From contig NZ_JAAGOA010000012.1 of assembly GCF_010550675.1 (NCBI RefSeq), forward strand, positions 1 through 64,000: a stretch of DNA of 64,000 bases, written 5' to 3'. Source of the DNA: Phytoactinopolyspora halotolerans (GTDB lineage: Bacteria > Actinomycetota > Actinomycetes > Jiangellales > Jiangellaceae). Numbering within the stretch: the first letter of the stretch is position 1; every line of letters begins with the position of its first letter. Shown piece after piece: positions 15,626-25,261 of this stretch. The notes beneath the pieces were generated by a model. It was not told the DNA's origin, made no database searches, and worked only from the letters and a program-made list of their open reading frames with translations. The position numbers and the translations under genes were made by a program.

Positions 15626-15859
15626 ATGAGCCCAATTGTCAACGTCCACGACGCAAAGACTCGCTTCTCAAAGCTGCTCGAGATGGCGCACGAGGGGCAG
15701 GAGATCATCCTGGCCAAAGCGGGCAAGCCCTACGCTCGGCTCATGCCTCTGGCGCCGGAGGCCGCCACGCGGCAACCTGGACGCTTGAATGGCAGCGTGG
15801 GCGATGCGTTCTTCGAGCCGTTGCCGCCTGAGGAGCTTGATGCATGGGAGCAGTGCTGA
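15626..15859 (+). CDS. Phd/YefM-family antitoxin
   Basis: A 77-residue protein with the Phd/YefM fold signature at the N-terminus: MSPIVNVHDAKTRFSKLLEM followed by GQEIILAKAGKPYARLMPL. This half dimerises and binds operator DNA. The C-terminal 30 residues (Pro/Glu-rich, FFEPLPPEELDAWEQC) match the usual toxin-neutralising tail. The ATG lies 14 bases after twin palindromes that should be its operator. The stop overlaps the toxin start (TGATG), so translation is coupled. It should neutralise the PIN-domain protein encoded next. Confidence 0.88.
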   Translation: MSPIVNVHDAKTRFSKLLEMAHEGQEIILAKAGKPYARLMPLAPEAATRQPGRLNGSVGDAFFEPLPPEELDAWEQC

Positions 15860-16194
15860 TGCAGGCGCTGCTCGACACGCACACAGTACTGTGGTGGTTC
15901 ACCGACGACAGCCGACTATCGGCAAGCGCACGAAACGTGATCGGCGACGAATCCAACGAGATCTTCATCAGTGCCGCATCGGCGTGGGAGGTGGCTACCA
16001 AGCAGCGGATAGGCAAGCTGGAGAAGTTGAACCTCGTGACGAGAGATCCGGCGTTCGAGCATTTCGACGTCACGACCCTTCCGGTAACACGACGCACGAG
16101 CGACGAACGAGTGCTGTCGCCCGACGACGCCGTGGACCTGCTCGAAGCGCGCCGCACGTTCGACGGGCTGCATCCGCTTCGATCGAGGCGCTGA
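15859..16194 (+). CDS. VapC-like PIN-domain toxin with atypical C-terminus
   Basis: A 111-residue PIN-domain protein. The start (MQALLDTHTVLWWF) carries the first catalytic Asp, and SAASAWEVATKQRIGKL carries the conserved Glu, both typical of VapC ribonucleases. After residue 50 the usual HRDPFDRLLIAQA block is absent; instead LNLVTRDPAFEHFDVTTLPV follows directly, which resembles either the C-terminal strand or the mid region of the family, and the last 35 residues match nothing familiar. An internal deletion or scrambled end is likely, so RNase activity is doubtful. The ATG overlaps the antitoxin stop by one base. Confidence 0.75.
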   Translation: MQALLDTHTVLWWFTDDSRLSASARNVIGDESNEIFISAASAWEVATKQRIGKLEKLNLVTRDPAFEHFDVTTLPVTRRTSDERVLSPDDAVDLLEARRTFDGLHPLRSRR

Positions 16195-16293
16195 CCGGAC
16201 CACCGGGTTGACGAGGAGTTCAGCGTGCGCGATGGTGAGGACTCGCCCCCCGGCCGTTCATCGGAGCGAGCTCCGAAGCGCAGGGAGTCGATC

Positions 16294-17214
16294 ATGCGAC
16301 GTCTCATCAGCACCGCGTCCGTCGTCGGCGTCCTCGCCGCATCCACATTGACCGGAGCGGCGGGCGCCGAGCCCTTCCCCGACGTGATCGTCCTGCCAGG
16401 AGCGAGTTCGGCCGAGGGAATCGCTGTCGGCAAGGGATCCGAGTTCTTCGCCGGCGACCTGTTTCAGGGCGACATCTTCCAGGGGGATCTCCGATCGGGT
16501 GAGGCATCCCTCTTCATCGACGCCCCTGAAGGCCGATTGGCCGTAGGGCTGAAGGTCGATGTCAGCCACGACCTGCTCTTCGTCGCGGGCGGCTTGACCG
16601 GCCAGGCGTACGTGTACGACGCGCGGACGGGGGCCGACGTCGCCGCGCTGACGCTGGCCGATCCAGAGCTCGGGACGTTCGTCAACGACGTCGCGCTATC
16701 CAACGACGCGGCGTGGTTCACCGACTCCGTCCAGCCGCACCTTTACCGCGTCCCCATTGCACCGAACGGATCTGTGGGCACGCCGTCCACCCTGGTTCTC
16801 ACGGGACCGGCCGCGAACCTGTCCGGCGAGTTCAACCTGAACGGAATCGCGGTCGCCCCACACGGGAAGGCGCTGATCGTCTCCCATGGCGGAGACTCGA
16901 CCCTGTACACGGTCGATCCGGCCACGGGAGCGAGTGCGCCCATCTCCGGCGCGGACCTACCCTCCGTCGACGGCATCCTTGTCGAGGCTGGGCGGCTCTG
17001 GGCCGTGCAGAACTTCCTCAACCAGGTGACCGAACTGCGGCTCAGCCCCGACCTGTCGTCCGCCACCGTCCAGGACGTCATCACCAGCCCCGACTTCCAG
17101 ACACCGACGACGGTGGCACGCCACGGCGGCAGGCTCGCGCTTGTCAATGCCAAGTTCGACACGGGTATCCCGCCCACCGCGGACCGATACGAGGTCATCC
17201 TCGTCGACCGATGA
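16294..17214 (+). CDS. Secreted SMP-30/gluconolactonase-like beta-propeller protein
   Basis: A 306-residue exported protein. The signal peptide is MRRLISTASVVGVLAASTLT and ends near GAEP. The mature part consists of repeated blades (EGIAVGKGSEFFAGDLFQGD, VNDVALSNDAAWFTD, LNGIAVAPHGKALIV, VDGILVEAGRLWAVQN) typical of six-bladed propellers of the SMP-30/LRE family. The ATG at 16294 has an AGGGAG site six bases upstream; an in-frame GTG at 16225 would bury the signal peptide. The neighbouring genes give no pathway. Lactonase activity is possible, but many such secreted actinobacterial propellers have no known substrate. Confidence 0.75.
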   Translation: MRRLISTASVVGVLAASTLTGAAGAEPFPDVIVLPGASSAEGIAVGKGSEFFAGDLFQGDIFQGDLRSGEASLFIDAPEGRLAVGLKVDVSHDLLFVAGGLTGQAYVYDARTGADVAALTLADPELGTFVNDVALSNDAAWFTDSVQPHLYRVPIAPNGSVGTPSTLVLTGPAANLSGEFNLNGIAVAPHGKALIVSHGGDSTLYTVDPATGASAPISGADLPSVDGILVEAGRLWAVQNFLNQVTELRLSPDLSSATVQDVITSPDFQTPTTVARHGGRLALVNAKFDTGIPPTADRYEVILVDR

Positions 17215-17229
17215 TCGCTGGTAGCCCGG

Positions 17230-17254
17230 GCCGAGGCTCGGCGAGCGCCTCGGC
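17230..17254. terminator. Hairpin between convergent genes
   Basis: GCCGAGGC (17230-17237) pairs with GCCTCGGC (17247-17254) around a nine-base loop, located between the ends of the propeller gene and the leftward M81 operon. It probably acts as a bidirectional terminator; there is no T tract. Confidence 0.55.
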
Positions 17255-17308
17255 ACACGGCCCGAGTCGCAACTGGTCTCCGGCGCGACCGCATCTGGAC
17301 TCGTCCTG

Positions 17309-18796
17309 TCAACCGTTCCAGCCGGCGTCCGGCTCGAAAGGGAACATCGGCCGGCGGCGGTGCCGGTGGTCGAGGAGGGAAAGGTCGGCGGTGGTGCAGC
17401 CGGGGGTGTTGGCCCAGATGAGCCGGGCGGCGATCGGTTCGAACGCGGCCCGCGGCGAGTGCACGCCCTTGGCGGCGATGATCTTGGCCGCGGTCGGGTC
17501 GATGCCGACCATACGGAACTGCTCACGGCTGGCGGTGCCGGCCGGGCGGGAATGGATGGCCAGCAAGAAGCCGTCGTCGGTGCGCAGTCCTGCGGACGGG
17601 CCGAGATCGTAGTACCGCGCCCCGCCATGCGTCGGCGTCGGGTCCTCGAACCTTCCGTCGGTCAGCGCGATCACCTCACCGGCAACCGGGAACGGCTCGC
17701 CGTGCCGGTGGTCGGTCCGGCCGCCGACGTCCAGCTCCACCCGCCCGCCGACCTCCGCGTCGGTACACGCGGCGACCGCCTGGGCGTCGTTGATCGACAT
17801 GATGAGGCCGGTGACGCCGAGGCGCCGGGCGGCGTGCAGCACGTGCGTGGAATCGCCGGGGCTGCCGCCGCCGACGTTATCGCCCATGTCCATGAGCAGC
17901 ACCGGTCCGGATTCGGCGGCCTCGGCCTGCCGGAGCGCGTCGTCGACGGGCGTCAAGTCGGCGTCGAGCCGGTCCCGGACCGTCCACGCCGCGTCCGCCA
18001 GCACCCGCGCGACGTCCGCGGCCAGGCTCGCGTCGTCGTCGGTGACAGCGACGAAGGTCATCCCCATCTCGGCGACGTCGGCATAGGGGAATCCCTCTAC
18101 GACGCTGGTGGAGAGCACGCCGGGACGCTGCTCCTGCTCACGGGCGAGCGCCAGCAGAGAGGCCATCGGCTCGTCGCCGGTGCCCTGACGCAGGATGTTC
18201 ACCGCCAGCGGCGGATCGGCCAGGGCAGTCACCGGACGTATCTCACCCCGCACGGCCGCACCGAGGATCCGCGCGCAGGCCAGACCCTGCTTCGCCGCAT
18301 CGACGTGCGGATTGGTCTGGTAGACGGTCACCACGTCGGCATGGTCCACGAACTGCCGGGAGATGTTGGCGTGCATATCCACGGTGACGCCGAGCGGCAC
18401 GTCACCGCCGATGAGGTCCCGCACCCGCCGGACGAAATCGCCGTCCGCGTCGCGGGCGTTCTCCGCCACCGCCGCACCGTGCAGGGCCAGCAGCACACCG
18501 TCGAACGGGCCCTGCGCCGCAAGTGCGTCGAGCATGCGCGCGGTGAGGTGATCGTAGGCTTCCGCCGTGCTCGCTCCGGCCGGGGTCAACCACGCGAACA
18601 CCAGCGGCACCACTTCCGCCTCCGGCTGCTCGGCCCCATACGCGAAGAACCCGGCCAGCGTCGAGTCGGACTCCGCGTAAATCGCCCGGATCTGCTCGCC
18701 TTCGGTGATGCCTGCTTCGTGCCAGGCCTGCAGCGTGGCCCGGCCCGGCGCGAACGTGTTCGACTCGTGGTTGAACCCGAGCGTCGCCAACCGCAT
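17309..18796 (-). CDS. M81-family metallopeptidase (MlrC-like)
   Basis: A 495-residue cytoplasmic protein with the two MlrC domains: an N-terminal part (PF07364) with GFNHESNTFAPG near residue 8 and a VTVDMHANIS metal-site motif, and a C-terminal part (PF07171) starting near LLMDMGDNVGGGSPGDSTHVL. MlrC is known as the last enzyme of microcystin breakdown in sphingomonads; most homologues have unknown substrates. It is the last gene of a leftward five-gene operon and overlaps the RidA gene by one base. Next to an N-acyl-D-amino-acid deacylase, a role in cleaving small or D-residue-containing peptides, or another amide bond, is plausible. Confidence 0.88.
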   Translation of the reverse strand: MRLATLGFNHESNTFAPGRATLQAWHEAGITEGEQIRAIYAESDSTLAGFFAYGAEQPEAEVVPLVFAWLTPAGASTAEAYDHLTARMLDALAAQGPFDGVLLALHGAAVAENARDADGDFVRRVRDLIGGDVPLGVTVDMHANISRQFVDHADVVTVYQTNPHVDAAKQGLACARILGAAVRGEIRPVTALADPPLAVNILRQGTGDEPMASLLALAREQEQRPGVLSTSVVEGFPYADVAEMGMTFVAVTDDDASLAADVARVLADAAWTVRDRLDADLTPVDDALRQAEAAESGPVLLMDMGDNVGGGSPGDSTHVLHAARRLGVTGLIMSINDAQAVAACTDAEVGGRVELDVGGRTDHRHGEPFPVAGEVIALTDGRFEDPTPTHGGARYYDLGPSAGLRTDDGFLLAIHSRPAGTASREQFRMVGIDPTAAKIIAAKGVHSPRAAFEPIAARLIWANTPGCTTADLSLLDHRHRRRPMFPFEPDAGWNG

Positions 18797-19260
18797 CAGG
18801 GCGCCACCTTCACCACGAGCTCCACCTCGACCGGGACGCCGAGCGGCAGGCTGGCCACGCCGACGGCCGAGCGCGCATGCCGGCCCCGCTCGCCCAGCAC
18901 ATCCAGCAGCACCCGGCTGGCGCCGTTGGCCACGGCGGGGTGGTCGGTGTACTCAGGCGTGGAGTTGACGAACACGGTCAACTTCAGCGCCCGCTGCACC
19001 GCATCCAGCGACCCGAACGTCTCGATCAGCCGGTACAGACCATTCGCCACCGCTGTACCCGCCTCAGCCGCGGCCTTCTCGGTATCCACGTCCACGCCGA
19101 CCTTGCCCAGCAGCGGACCCTGGGCTCCGGCGAAGGCCACCTGGCCGGAGACGTAGGCGGTCCCACCGTCGACGACGACGGCGTCGATCACGGCGTCGGC
19201 ACCAAGCGGGGTCGGCGCCACCGGCGCAACGGTAGCCAGCCGGTTCTCAGCAGTACTCAC
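18796..19260 (-). CDS. RidA-family protein (enamine/imine deaminase-like)
   Basis: A 154-residue RidA/YjgF/UK114-fold protein of the longer subtype. It opens NRLATVAPVAPTPLGADAVIDAVVVDGGTAYVSGQVAF and has the NGLYRLIETFGSLDAVQRALKLTVFVNS core. Family trimers hydrolyse reactive enamine/imine intermediates made by PLP enzymes. The Arg-containing active-site pattern near the C-terminus is only partly like canonical RidA (ARSAVGVASLPLGVPVEVEL, with the Arg retained). The GTG start has an AGAGGA site eight bases upstream. It lies between the deacylase and M81 genes; an aminotransferase is encoded in the same operon and could produce the imines it would act on. Confidence 0.9.
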   Translation of the reverse strand: MSTAENRLATVAPVAPTPLGADAVIDAVVVDGGTAYVSGQVAFAGAQGPLLGKVGVDVDTEKAAAEAGTAVANGLYRLIETFGSLDAVQRALKLTVFVNSTPEYTDHPAVANGASRVLLDVLGERGRHARSAVGVASLPLGVPVEVELVVKVAP

Positions 19261-19323
19261 GATAAGGGTTCCTCTCTCAGTTGTGTCTCACAAGGCGGCG
19301 CAGTCCAGGCCATGACAACATCG

Positions 19324-20910
19324 TCATCGTGATCGCAAGACCCGTCCCGGCCGTGCCGGCGTCTGGCATCCGGCATCGATCACCGGCACGCCGTCGACGA
19401 TGACGTGGTGCACGCCGACCGGCGGCCGGCACGGATCGAGAAACGTCGCCTGATCGGCGACGGTCAGCGGGTCGAACACCGTGATGTCGGCGGCCAGTCC
19501 GAGCAGCAGCCTGCCGCGGTCGCGCAGACCGACGCGATCGGCGACCGCGCCGGTCATCTTGTGCACCGCCCCGCCCAGGTCCAGATCCCCCAACCCGCGC
19601 ACGTAACGCCCCAGGACGCGGGCATGCGCGCCGAACGCCCGTGGATGGGGTCTGCGTCCGTGCTGCTCGTACGGGATCGCCGATCCGTCCGAGCCGAGCG
19701 TGCAATGCGCGTACCGCAGGAACGTGCGCATGTCCGCCTCGGCGCGGTAGAACAGCACCACCTGCACCCGGTTGCCGCCCTCGCGGCACAACTCGAGGAC
19801 GTAGCGCGCCGGCGACATTCCGGCGCCCGCCGCGGCGGCCTCGATCGTCGCGCCCTCGGGCGCGTCGAGCACCGCGTCGGTGCGGGCCAACACCACCCGG
19901 TCCCAGAACCACGGGATCCGGGCACCGTCGCCCCAGCCGGCCGCGAGATCCGCTTCGGCTCGCTGCATCGTGCTCGCGTCGCCCAGCCGCTCTCGCAGCG
20001 CCGACACGCCGCCCTCCTGCACCCAGGCGGGAAGGTACTGAGTCAGCGCGGACGCCGACGCGTCGTACGGATACACATCGCACGCGGCGTCCACCCCGTC
20101 CGCGCGGGCGTCGTCCAGCACGGCCAGCAGCTCGCTCCCCCGCCCCCAGCTGTTCGGCTCGTTCAACGCGATGTGCGAATACTGCACCCGCGCACCGGTG
20201 GCGCGACCCAGTGCGACCGCCTCGCGCATGCCGGAGAACCCGTCGCCCCGCGCGTGCGTCGCGTACAGGGCGCCGTATCCGGCGAGCGTCGAGCACAGCG
20301 TCTCCAGCTCCGCGGTCTCCGCATAGCTGGAGGGGACGTAGGTCAACCCGGTCGACATCCCGAACGCGCCCTGCTCCAGCGACTCCTCGAGCAGGCCCCG
20401 CATCTTCCTGACCTGATCTCCGGTGATCTGCGCGCTCATCCCCGCGGCGGCGATGCGCAGCTGTCCGTGGCCCACCAGGGGCGCCACGTTCACCGCGACC
20501 CCTGCGTCATGCACCGCGTCGGCGTAGCCGGCCAGGTCATGCCAGGACGGGCGGACCGGGTCGTCGCCGATCCCGGCCAACAGGTCCACGTGGTCGGAGA
20601 ACGACGGCGCGGAGACCGGGAACGCGGAGAATCCGCAGTTCCCCACCACCTCGGTGGTCACCCCCTGATGGACCTTGCTCTGCGCCCGGCCGTCCAGAAG
20701 CACGCTCACGTCGGAATGGGTGTGGATGTCGATGAATCCGGGCGTCACGGCCAACCCGGTGGCATCGATCACCCGGCGCGCCTCGATGTCGGCATCACCG
20801 GTGGTCAGCGCATCGATCCGGCCGTCGCAGACCAACACGTCGCGACGCACCGGACCGGCGCCGGTGCCGTCGTACACCATGCCGCCACGGATCAACAGAT
20901 CAACTGACAC
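19324..20910 (-). CDS. N-acyl-D-amino-acid deacylase (D-aminoacylase family)
   Basis: A 528-residue amidohydrolase-superfamily enzyme. The metal-site motif is H63-T-H65-S-D, with Cys92 in VVGNCG; the spacing equals that of H67, H69 and C96 in Alcaligenes D-aminoacylase as I recall it. Further His ligands are expected in YATHARGD and YSHIALN. The N- and C-terminal strands form the usual small beta domain (LLIRGGMVYDGTG, VIVDGVPVIDAG). The GTG at 20910 is chosen for its GGGAG site; the frame is open further upstream. It would release a free D-amino acid from an N-acylated form in the cytoplasm. D-glutamate or D-aspartate specificity cannot be told, and dihydroorotase- or hydantoinase-like activity is less likely. 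Confidence 0.9.
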   Translation of the reverse strand: MSVDLLIRGGMVYDGTGAGPVRRDVLVCDGRIDALTTGDADIEARRVIDATGLAVTPGFIDIHTHSDVSVLLDGRAQSKVHQGVTTEVVGNCGFSAFPVSAPSFSDHVDLLAGIGDDPVRPSWHDLAGYADAVHDAGVAVNVAPLVGHGQLRIAAAGMSAQITGDQVRKMRGLLEESLEQGAFGMSTGLTYVPSSYAETAELETLCSTLAGYGALYATHARGDGFSGMREAVALGRATGARVQYSHIALNEPNSWGRGSELLAVLDDARADGVDAACDVYPYDASASALTQYLPAWVQEGGVSALRERLGDASTMQRAEADLAAGWGDGARIPWFWDRVVLARTDAVLDAPEGATIEAAAAGAGMSPARYVLELCREGGNRVQVVLFYRAEADMRTFLRYAHCTLGSDGSAIPYEQHGRRPHPRAFGAHARVLGRYVRGLGDLDLGGAVHKMTGAVADRVGLRDRGRLLLGLAADITVFDPLTVADQATFLDPCRPPVGVHHVIVDGVPVIDAGCQTPARPGRVLRSR

Positions 20911-20965
20911 CGAACGCTCCCCGACTCGACTCGCTCCACCGCACGCTCCCACGTCCGTCCCGGCT

Positions 20966-21736
20966 TCAGTAATGCACCATGCCGCCGTCGACGTTGAGCA
21001 CCTGCCCCGTCATGAACGAGCTCTCGTCGCCGGCCAGGAAGACGAACACGCCGGTCATATCCTCGGCGAACCCGCGTCGCCGCAACGCCTGCACGGGCAC
21101 GACCCGCTCGAACACCGCGTCCGCGTCCGGCGACAGCTCGGCCTCGTGCTCGGTCCGGATCGCCCCCGGCATCACCGCGTTCACGCGTACCCCGTCGGGC
21201 CCCACCTCACGTGCCAACGCTCTGGTCAGGCCGATCAACGCGGACTTGCTCGCCGTGTAGTGCAGCTTGCCGGGCTGCCCGGTCTGCGCCATCACACTCG
21301 TCACGTTGATGATCGCGCCGCGCCCGCCGGCGCGCAGGTCCGGGTACGCCGCGCGCGCCAGCAACCAGGAGCCGCGCACGTTGACCCGCTGCACATGGTC
21401 CCACTCCTCCACGCTCAGCTCCAGCCACGAGGCGGACCCAGAGGCGGCCGCGTTGTTCACCACCACATCGACCGGTCCCAGCTCGGCGCGTACCTGCGCC
21501 ACCAGCGACTCGATGGCCCGCGGGTCCGCCAGATCCGCCGGCACGGCCACCGCGCGTCCGCCGCTCGCGCGAATCTCGGCCGCCAGCTTCTCGGCCAGTT
21601 CGACCGGCGTCGGCGACGGCTCACATGCCAGCCCCACCGCCGCGCCTTCGGCGGCATAGGCACGGGCGACGGCCGCGCCGATCCCGCGCGACGCACCGGT
21701 GACGATCGCCACCCGGCCGGCCAGCCGCCCGTTCAT
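20966..21736 (-). CDS. SDR-family oxidoreductase
   Basis: A 256-residue classical short-chain dehydrogenase/reductase. The nucleotide-binding motif VTGASRGIGAAVA is at residues 12-24, NNAA follows, and the catalytic Tyr and Lys are in YTASKSALIG. The C-terminus (GQVLNVDGGMVHY) is that of the FabG-like group. It has a normal ATG start and lies between the aminotransferase (18 bases upstream) and the deacylase (55 bases downstream), within one leftward operon. A reduction or oxidation of the keto or hydroxy acid linked to the aminotransferase product is a reasonable guess. Confidence 0.92.
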   Translation of the reverse strand: MNGRLAGRVAIVTGASRGIGAAVARAYAAEGAAVGLACEPSPTPVELAEKLAAEIRASGGRAVAVPADLADPRAIESLVAQVRAELGPVDVVVNNAAASGSASWLELSVEEWDHVQRVNVRGSWLLARAAYPDLRAGGRGAIINVTSVMAQTGQPGKLHYTASKSALIGLTRALAREVGPDGVRVNAVMPGAIRTEHEAELSPDADAVFERVVPVQALRRRGFAEDMTGVFVFLAGDESSFMTGQVLNVDGGMVHY

Positions 21737-21754
21737 CGTCGTACCTGCATGCGG

Positions 21755-23032
<1,278 letters not shown>

Positions 23033-23058
23033 ATGCACCTCGTTCCCACTGTATGAGT

Positions 23059-23074
23059 TCTAGTTTCTACTAGA
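23059..23074. promoter_or_regulatory. Inverted repeat upstream of the aminotransferase operon
   Basis: TCTAGT and ACTAGA are inverted around TTCT (23059-23074), bracketed by GTTC at 23057-23060 and GAAC at 23077-23080. It lies 27 to 42 bases upstream of the aminotransferase start and is a candidate site for the IclR protein encoded at 23219-23998. Confidence 0.5.
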
Positions 23075-23218
23075 TGGAACCTACCGGACGCGAGCTGGAC
23101 AACGCAATGCCCGATCGGCGAATCATCTCGCTGAAAGAGGGATATGTCCCGCCAGATGGAACCGAGCGCGGGCATGCCGATGCACGCGCCGCGCGCAGCC
23201 TGCTCAGATCGCGCTGGT

Positions 23219-23998
23219 TCAGCCGGCCGCGCCGGTGAACTCCTGCCTGATCACCACAGCGGCGTCCGCCAGCGCCTTCGCGACATTCGCGACGCCATCC
23301 GAGGTCAGCCGGGTTGTCGGGGCGGAGATGCTGATGGCTGCCGGCAAGCCGATATCCGACAGCGGCACGGCGACACAGCGACCGTCCGGCTCGTTCTCGG
23401 TGTCGTCCACCGCGTAGCCGCGCTCACGAACCCGGGCCAGGTCCTCCAGGTACGCCGGGAGGTCGGTGATCGTCGCCGGCGTGCGTCGAGGCAGCCCTTC
23501 GGCGTACAAGATCGCCTTCACCCGGTCCTCCTCCAGGCCGGCGGCGATCGCTTTCCCCAGCGCGGTGCAATGCAGGTGATCACGGTCACCTGGACGGGCC
23601 GCCAGGCGGACGCTGTGCGGGCTCTCGACGATCTCGACGTAGGACACCCGGTAGCCGTCCAGGATCCCGAGATTGAACGTCTCCCGGAACTCGTCCCGCA
23701 GCCGCATCAGGTGCGGCCGCACGCGGTCGGCCAGCACCGTCAGCTGTCTGGACTGCAGGGGCAGGAACGCGGGACCGATGCGGTACGTCCCGCTCAACGG
23801 GTCACGCATGACGTACCGCCGCGACTCCAGCGTCGCCAGGTACCGGTACGCCGAGCTCTTCGGCAGCGCAGTCACCTCGGCCACCTGGGTCAGCGAGAAG
23901 CTCTCCGGGCTCTCCTGGATGAGATCGAGGATGTTGCAGACCCGCTGAACAGCACGGATCGAGTAGGCACTGTCCCGCGAGTCGCCGCCCTGCTCCAT
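23219..23998 (-). CDS. IclR-family transcriptional regulator (aminotransferase operon)
   Basis: A 259-residue IclR regulator. The winged helix (SIRAVQRVCNILDLIQ, LTQVAEVTALPKSSAYRYL) lies in residues 10-70 and the effector domain follows, with LHCTALGKAIAAGL and RERGYAVDDTENEPDGRCVA. The ATG at 23998 is chosen for its AAAGGAG site nine bases upstream; the frame is open further upstream to 24106. It precedes the five-gene operon in the same direction with a 186-base gap containing an inverted repeat, and is divergent from a lactonase gene. It probably controls one or both, with an acidic metabolite as signal. Confidence 0.9.
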   Translation of the reverse strand: MEQGGDSRDSAYSIRAVQRVCNILDLIQESPESFSLTQVAEVTALPKSSAYRYLATLESRRYVMRDPLSGTYRIGPAFLPLQSRQLTVLADRVRPHLMRLRDEFRETFNLGILDGYRVSYVEIVESPHSVRLAARPGDRDHLHCTALGKAIAAGLEEDRVKAILYAEGLPRRTPATITDLPAYLEDLARVRERGYAVDDTENEPDGRCVAVPLSDIGLPAAISISAPTTRLTSDGVANVAKALADAAVVIRQEFTGAAG

Positions 23999-24154
23999 CG
24001 CACACAGCTCCTTTGTGTCACCGATCGGATCAGCACCCATAGTGTCTGCCCGTGGCCGTGCGCCTGACAAATCGGGCTCGTTGGGTGAGAACGGCTCCTC
24101 GCTCACTGAGATACGGTGATCCGACCACGAACACCCAGACTGCGGAAGGACGGC

Positions 24155-25201
24155 ATGTACGCATACGTCGGCGGTACGGCGATCGGGAGCCAGGGCGGCC
24201 CCGCCACCGGAATCAGCATCATCGAGCTCGACGGGGCAGCCGCCGCCACCCGCACGTTGACCGCCGCCGAGGCCATCCAGCCGATGTATATGGCGCTCTC
24301 GCCCGACCGCCGGACGCTCTACGCCACCCAGGCCACCGCCGACGGCCGGGTCAGCTCATGGACGGTCGGTGACGGCCGGCGGCTCACCGCGCTCGGCGAC
24401 GCCAAGTCCAGCGGAGGCGGCGTACCCTGCCATCTCTCCGTCCACCCTGCCGGAACGCACCTGCTCACCGCGAATTACGCGACCGGAACGGTGGCCGTCC
24501 ACCCCATCAACGATGACGGCTCCCTCGGCGAGGCCAGTCACGTGCTCAGGCACGACGGATCAGGGCCACACGAGCGTCAGGGCGCCGCCCATCCGCACAT
24601 GATCACCACGGACCCCGTCACCGCGGAGGGACGAGGCCACGTGCTCGCCGTCGACCTCGGCACCGACACGATCTACCGCTACCACCTCGACCTGGATACC
24701 GGGCGTCTGGCCGAGCACGACCACATCCACCTCCCGGACGGCACCGGGCCGCGGCACATCGTCGTCCGCGGTGGCTACGGATACGTGGTCGGGGAACTCG
24801 CCTCCACGTTGACCGTCATCGATCTCACCACGTCACCCGCCCAGCCGGCCGGGACGGTATCGACCCACGTCACCGGCGGTGATCGGCCCAGTCTCCCGTC
24901 CGCCGTCCGGCTCTCCGCCGACGGATCTCGCGCGTACGTCCTCAACCGCGGCCCGGACACCATCGCCACGTTCGCCGTCAACGGCCCGGACGTCGCGCTC
25001 ATCTCCACCGTCGACGCTGAGGGCGAGTACCCGTGGGACGCCCTCCTCCGGGACGGCCACCTGTACGTCGTCAACCAGCGTTCCAGCAGCCTGACCACGT
25101 TCGCCATCGACGCCGCCACGGGTATCCCGGGGCCGGTCGGCGTCGTGCGCCAGGTGCGCCATCCCGTGTGCATCCTGCCGGCGGATCCAGACGGCTCTTG
25201 A
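24155..25201 (+). CDS. Lactonase family protein (6-phosphogluconolactonase type propeller)
   Basis: A 348-residue cytoplasmic seven-bladed beta-propeller of the YbhE/Pgl lactonase family (PF10282). Repeated blade motifs are visible: MYMALSPDRRTLYATQ, CHLSVHPAGTHLLTANY, the HPHM turn, GPRHIVVRGGYGYVVGEL, and VRLSADGSRAYVLNRG. The ATG has a GGAAGGA site. The family hydrolyses sugar lactones such as 6-phosphogluconolactone, though many members have other roles. It is divergent from the IclR gene, and its stop overlaps the -35 of the aldo/keto reductase promoter. It may be part of the IclR regulon or an independent sugar-acid step. Confidence 0.85.
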   Translation: MYAYVGGTAIGSQGGPATGISIIELDGAAAATRTLTAAEAIQPMYMALSPDRRTLYATQATADGRVSSWTVGDGRRLTALGDAKSSGGGVPCHLSVHPAGTHLLTANYATGTVAVHPINDDGSLGEASHVLRHDGSGPHERQGAAHPHMITTDPVTAEGRGHVLAVDLGTDTIYRYHLDLDTGRLAEHDHIHLPDGTGPRHIVVRGGYGYVVGELASTLTVIDLTTSPAQPAGTVSTHVTGGDRPSLPSAVRLSADGSRAYVLNRGPDTIATFAVNGPDVALISTVDAEGEYPWDALLRDGHLYVVNQRSSSLTTFAIDAATGIPGPVGVVRQVRHPVCILPADPDGS

Positions 25202-25228
25202 CCTGGAGCGCGCTCCAGTTCATAGCGT
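25198..25228 (+). promoter_or_regulatory. MerR-type promoter of the aldo/keto reductase gene
   Basis: TTGACC (25198-25203) and TAGCGT (25223-25228) are separated by an over-long 19-base spacer filled by the perfect 16-bp palindrome CTGGAGCGCGCTCCAG (25203-25218). This is the geometry used by MerR-family activators, which untwist such spacers. The -35 overlaps the stop codon of the lactonase gene. No MerR gene lies in the window. Confidence 0.8.
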
Positions 25229-25261
25229 CATCGACAGTCACGACGACGCGAAGGAGCAACA

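Noticed and set aside
17360-19156. A 598-codon plus-strand open frame
   Set aside because: Antisense shadow of the M81 and RidA genes, with no domains.
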